Positions 17,224 to 20,219 of a stretch of DNA of 20,219 nt are shown here, in pieces. The stretch's first letter is position 1. Every line of letters begins with the position of its first letter. The position numbers were made by a program, and so were the translations under genes. The stretch lies in the NCBI GenBank assembly GCA_964200185.2, contig CAXNAD020000411.1, positions 1 through 20,219 on the forward strand, written 5' to 3'. The notes beneath the pieces are model-generated. The model saw nothing but the letters and a program-made list of their open reading frames with translations. It was not told the DNA's origin and ran no database searches. Source of the DNA: Choristocarpus tenellus KU-1152 (taxonomy: Eukaryota > Phaeophyceae).

Positions 17224-20068
17224 CTGAAACAAGATACAAGAAATAAGAGAGGGTTGCGTTGGGGTGGGATGGAATGGGTTAAGGTGTTGCGATCTGTCAG
17301 GGACGTACTGTACTTAGGTTAGTCAGGGCTAGTGTGTCAGTTGGAAGACTATTGTGGCTGTTGTATGTGAGCGCAAAAGAAAAGAAAGACACAAACTATG
17401 CGTAGGCAGGTAAAAGGAATAGGGGAGACAAAAATATTTCATGTACCAGAACTCACACCTGATCAAGATCCAAGACAGAGAGATCAAAGCAGCCCTAGCT
17501 CAAGTCGGGATAACAGTAATGTTTGTGGTTGAGCATTTGTCTGGACAGTATAAGCCACACTGCACTGTGCTTGATACATGTGCTTGATACAAGCCCCCTT
17601 GAGCAAACACACACACAGTGCCAATGTAAACTGAATAGGAGAAACGAGAATTTGCTCACTTCCTCTATAAAATGCAAAGGAAGATGATTGAGAGATCAAA
17701 GGAGGGAATTGAGCATTGCAGGAGGCCCATCCTACAGGGACAAGATATGATACAGCACCTTGGCCTCCTCAAATCACACAGACTGTTCCCAGCTCTCACC
17801 ATTGCTCCGTTAATATATCACCACACACCAGCTCCACACTCTCTAAGGATGCCGTTGATAGAGGTCCTTGCCTTGCATGTGCTGGGGGGAAAGCATCTTC
17901 ATTCACTCCCTGACTGGAGTCGTCTGTTGCCACCCCTGAAGCCAATGATGGTACAGGAGTGTGAAGTGACGCCGAAAGTGATTGGGAAGATGAAAATCGA
18001 TCACATTGGTCACTATCCAGTGCTGATTCGTGGTTCAAGTCTGAGGCCGGGGGAATGTGATCTTCACTGTCCACCCTGGCAGCATCAGCTTTTATCGGAC
18101 TAGGCAGTGGTTGACATCCCTTGGATCCCAAGACAACTGACGACTTGGTCAGGGACGTTGCCTCAGGTGGCACCTCTCCCCCTTCAGTTGGAGTAATACC
18201 CTTGCTGATCACAGAGATGCCAAGGTTGAGTTCTCCAGAACTTTTCAACACAGATAAAGATACATCATCCCTCGGAGTGCAGCACATTGTTGTTGGCACT
18301 GCCCTGCTTTCATAGAAATGCCCACTGCTAACTAAATCTCCAGGAGCAGGAAATATGTCCTCTTCAAAACTTTCAATACTCTGGTCCAGCAATGCGTCCC
18401 TACAATCACACGCATCCTCACCCATGCAGTCACTACTTCTTCCGGAGCAACCAGGTCGAAATGAGGGAGAGACAAGTTGAACAAGGCTGCGTTCACGGTC
18501 CATTGTCAGCAAGACCCCACCTTCTTGACATCTGTTCTCTAGAAATTTCTGGAGTCCCCCCAAGCCCCGAAGACTAGCCTTGTACCTACACCATGCACGA
18601 GGAAGGGATACAGGCTGAGAGAGGCTATCGCAAGTCTAGATAGTGGAGTACTCTTTGCGACCCGGACAACACAGGCGAGCATCCCGGTTGATCTTTGGGG
18701 GCATGTCAGACATCTGTACAACTCTCAAGTGTAAATGAGAAGAAATTGGCGATGCACATATCACACCTTAATTATAACAGCAGAAGACCCACAAAATGTG
18801 ACCCGTCAGACCTGCAGGAGGATAATTTCATACCTCCTGAACTTGAGAAGGACTGGGTGAGGGACGCAACTTCAGCTAGCTGTTTGCTCAGACTCCGATT
18901 GAGCACACCAGTGAATCCCTCATCCCCAATCCAACAAGCTTGCTTGCCTTCTATGTCCGAGTGCATCCACGAGCATCGATGCAATACTCTGCACAGTCGT
19001 CCCTGCACTCTTGTCATTGTCAAGGTCAGACTGGAGGGATTTTTCCAGCATGTCTGCAATTAGTCTCTCGAGATCTGACGGACTCAGACCCTCTGTCCCC
19101 CGCAAACCGCCCCCCACATTTTTCCCAGTTTTAGATCCACGCCGCCTTCCCTTTCCTGCATGTCTCCCTTCCTCAGGTATAGAGTCAACCACTTCAACTG
19201 CAACAGGTTGGCAGGATTCATCCAAGGCAAGTCGGGCTCTAGCCAGGAAGTGGTCGGCGGCATTGGCAAGGCTCTCCACCAGTTCAATGCCAATACACTG
19301 TGGGGGAGAGTATAGTAAAGAAGGGGTTGGAGGCTGATAGTTCATAAGAAGAATGGTATGCCACATGGATTCACGTTGTTTGCGATGGAGACTTCCTGCA
19401 ATTTAACTCGCAAACAATTGTACACACCTTAGAAAAGTTAGGGAACCCCAGAGCAGCGGCGAGAACGGCTTTGCCTGTCCCTGATCCAAGATCTACAAAT
19501 ATTTCACCTGGCTGGGGCTTGGTAATATTGAGTAGATCGAGGAAGGCTGGGACATCCACCTGCAAGGTATGGGAGTTAAGACAGATACATCGAGTAGGTT
19601 GAACCTGATGAGTCACCATCATGTTACGCATCAACGACCCACTCCTCCCCAAAAATCTATCAAGTAATTACATAGGAATATCTCTGGTAGTATCTAAACC
19701 TGTTCAACGTAACTCTCCGTAGGTCAGAAAATTCGTGCTAGAGAGGCGACCTTTACGGTGTTCCCTGGACAACGCCATTCCATTCAAATCCGGAACTCGA
19801 CGGCGGGCAAACAGCCACCGCAAAAGCACAATTGTCTGTTTCCTCCGTGCAACCCTGAGCTTCGTTTCTGGACGCATGATCAACACGATGAGATGTCGCT
19901 AATATGTCCACAAATAGAAGTAAAATAGTAGCAATTGTTGTTGAGGTGAGAGGGTGACTCTGTGGCGCTTCAGGAATCGATTATTATTTTTTGTTTCAAC
20001 ATAAATACATACCGGTATATTACCTCACCAAAAATAGTCGTAGTATTCGTTGAATTACTCTGTGACAT
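16911..20068 (-). CDS. DOT1-like SAM-dependent (histone-lysine type) methyltransferase, 6 or more exons
   Basis: Exons: 20068-20024 (may extend to 20093), 19898-19713, 19559-19428, 19297 to about 18923, about 18635-17800, and 17223-16911. DOT1 enzymes methylate histone H3 lysine 79 in the nucleus using SAM. Motifs in order: TYGE; 20 residues on, FVDLGSGTGKAVLAAAL (SAM loop); CIGIELVESL (acidic strand); VCGDILTEQW; VVYMASLLFDNEMM; RIISLKKIP; MSWQMAWVYVYVR. The TYGE to FVDLGSG spacing equals that recalled for human DOT1L. Between GIELVE and GDILTEQW lies an insertion of roughly 350-400 residues, rich in S, P, D and E, with a basic patch GKGRRRGSKTGK. Unresolved points: the junction after TYGE, the exon 4/exon 5 border, and whether the start is inside the window. 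Histone specificity is inferred from family only. Confidence 0.82.
17224..17799 (-). other. Intron of 576 bp in the methyltransferase gene
   Basis: Donor CAATG|GTGAGA, acceptor CTTGTATCTTGTTTCAG. It contains a perfect 13-bp tandem duplication (TGTGCTTGATACA) at 17566-17591 and no other feature that I can see. Confidence 0.7.
17800..18635 (-). CDS. Methyltransferase exon: long insertion ending in GDILTEQW
   Basis: A frame of about 278 codons. The 5' border is tentative (acceptor CTATCTAG, phase 0). Most is low-complexity, rich in S, D, E and P, without a recognisable domain (for example SIESFEEDIFPAPGD and RFSSSQSLSASLH). The last part, SLESVELVCGDILTEQW, rejoins the catalytic fold. The donor CAATG|GTGAGA leaves phase 2, matching the next exon exactly. 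Confidence 0.78.
18923..19297 (-). CDS. Methyltransferase exon: acidic strand and first part of the insertion
   Basis: The acceptor CTCTCCCCCACAG enters in phase 0. It codes CIGIELVESLANAADHFLAR, then a non-conserved part with GKGRRRGSKTGKNVGGG and SDLERLIADMLEK. The frame hits TGA at 18920, so a donor must lie before it. Candidates are weak (CTT|GTTGGA). A second frame (GFTGVLNRSLSKQLAEV..., to GGAG|GTATGA near 18827) overlaps the end and may be part of the coding sequence. Confidence 0.7.
19428..19559 (-). CDS. Methyltransferase exon with the SAM-binding loop
   Basis: A phase-0 exon of 44 codons. Acceptor CTCCCATACCTTGCAG. It codes VDVPAFLDLLNITKPQPGE, FVDLGSGTGKAVLAAAL and GFPNFSK, ending at TCTAAG|GTGTGT. 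The D-L-G-S-G-T-G core is motif I of class I methyltransferases in its DOT1 form. Confidence 0.9.
19713..19898 (-). CDS. Methyltransferase exon: basic N-terminal part ending in TYGE
   Basis: The acceptor GGACATATTAG enters in phase 0. It codes a basic segment (RVARRKQTIVLLRWLFARRR), LSREHRKGRLSSTNF and LTYGE, the conserved motif that leads into the catalytic fold. The end at 19713 is set by homology: no GT follows in the needed phase. The frame continues two codons (LR) to a TGA. Confidence 0.72.
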
Positions 20069-20093
20069 TATTATTCGAGTCAGCAGATGATCC
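20024..20093 (-). CDS. Methyltransferase exon 1 or 2, with candidate start ATG at 20068
   Basis: It codes MSQSNSTNTTTIFGE up to the donor GGTGAG|GTAATA, phase 0. A strong acceptor (CCTCCTCCCTCCCTAG) at 20094 and a donor GGGCAG|GTGCGG at 20177/20176 define a possible 83-bp intron, phase-compatible with an upstream coding piece running off the window. So either translation starts at 20068 or the gene is 5'-partial. Confidence 0.6.
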
Positions 20094-20219
20094 CTAGGGA
20101 GGGAGGAGGCCCTATCAAAAAGGTGCCCAGTGGCAGGGTGCAGGAGGCAAAATGTCGATACCAGACATGCCCGCACCTGCCCCAGGGCAGGGGGACAGGT
20201 ACGACAACACACCCCTATG
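20094..20219 (-). other. 5' flank of the methyltransferase gene, possibly intron plus an upstream exon
   Basis: The minus strand has a donor-like GGGCAG|GTGCGG at 20177/20176 and a pyrimidine-rich acceptor CCTCCCTCCCTAG at 20094, an 83-bp candidate intron. The 42 bases right of 20177 are open in the compatible frame. It may equally be promoter or 5' UTR; the window is too short to decide. Confidence 0.35.

Noticed and set aside
17566-17591. Two perfect 13-bp tandem copies of TGTGCTTGATACA
   Set aside because: Only two units within an intron; ordinary replication slippage is enough to explain it.
17672-18103. Plus-strand open frame of 143 codons
   Set aside because: It is antisense to the methyltransferase exon at 17800-18635, whose minus frame is longer and ends in the conserved GDILTEQW.
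1-20219. Bacterial or phage features: operons, CRISPR arrays, tRNA or rRNA genes, origins
   Set aside because: None was seen on reading both strands. Gene structure is plainly eukaryotic with spliceosomal introns.

Overview
The window looks like nuclear DNA of an intron-rich eukaryote, probably a protist or alga. Coding exons are 89-257 bp, have canonical GT-AG borders, and are separated by introns of about 110-1,800 bp. There is no operon-like packing. Base composition is moderate, and short non-coding inverted-repeat elements sit in the introns. I cannot name the species. Both genes read on the minus strand.

Gene 1 (about 20.07 to 16.91 kb, possibly starting beyond the right edge) is a DOT1-type SAM-dependent methyltransferase. 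Its pieces line up in order with the DOT1 catalytic fold: a TYGE motif, then exactly 20 residues to the SAM-binding FVDLGSGTGK loop, an acidic GIELVE strand, GDILTEQW, a VVYMASLLF strand, RIISLKKIP, and a C-terminal MSWQMAWVYVYVR. Two things stand out. A long low-complexity insertion of several hundred residues splits the fold between the GIELVE helix and GDILTEQW. One exon junction, after TYGE, does not close with a GT-AG intron.

Gene 2 (about 14.4 kb down to at least 0.96 kb) encodes a large secreted or cell-surface cysteine-rich protein. I reconstructed 19 exons whose phases all close, giving 1,089 uninterrupted codons. They hold ten copies of a repeat of the type C-x2-G-x-[YF]-C ... CP-x-G-x-[YF]-G ... 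C-x-G-x-C-x2-G-x-[YF]-C-P ... YCP-x-G-[ST], resembling the ephrin-receptor-like/GCC2-GCC3 class. A spacer with its own CxxC module lies between repeats 6 and 7. About a dozen N-glycosylation sequons support an extracellular location. The N-terminus with any signal peptide and the C-terminus are not resolved.

The introns of gene 2 carry two related families of MITE-like elements. Family A has three copies of about 260 bp, with terminal inverted repeats and an internal palindrome kept by compensatory changes. Family B has one complete copy of 175 bp and one fragment at the left edge, with G/C homopolymer tracts in its terminal repeats. One family A copy ends 17 nt from a splice acceptor.

Between the two genes (14.43-16.91 kb) there is no secure gene. 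Part of this stretch must hold the 3' end of gene 1 and the promoter and first exon(s) of gene 2. Nothing in the sequence links the two genes functionally; they are simply head-to-tail neighbours.
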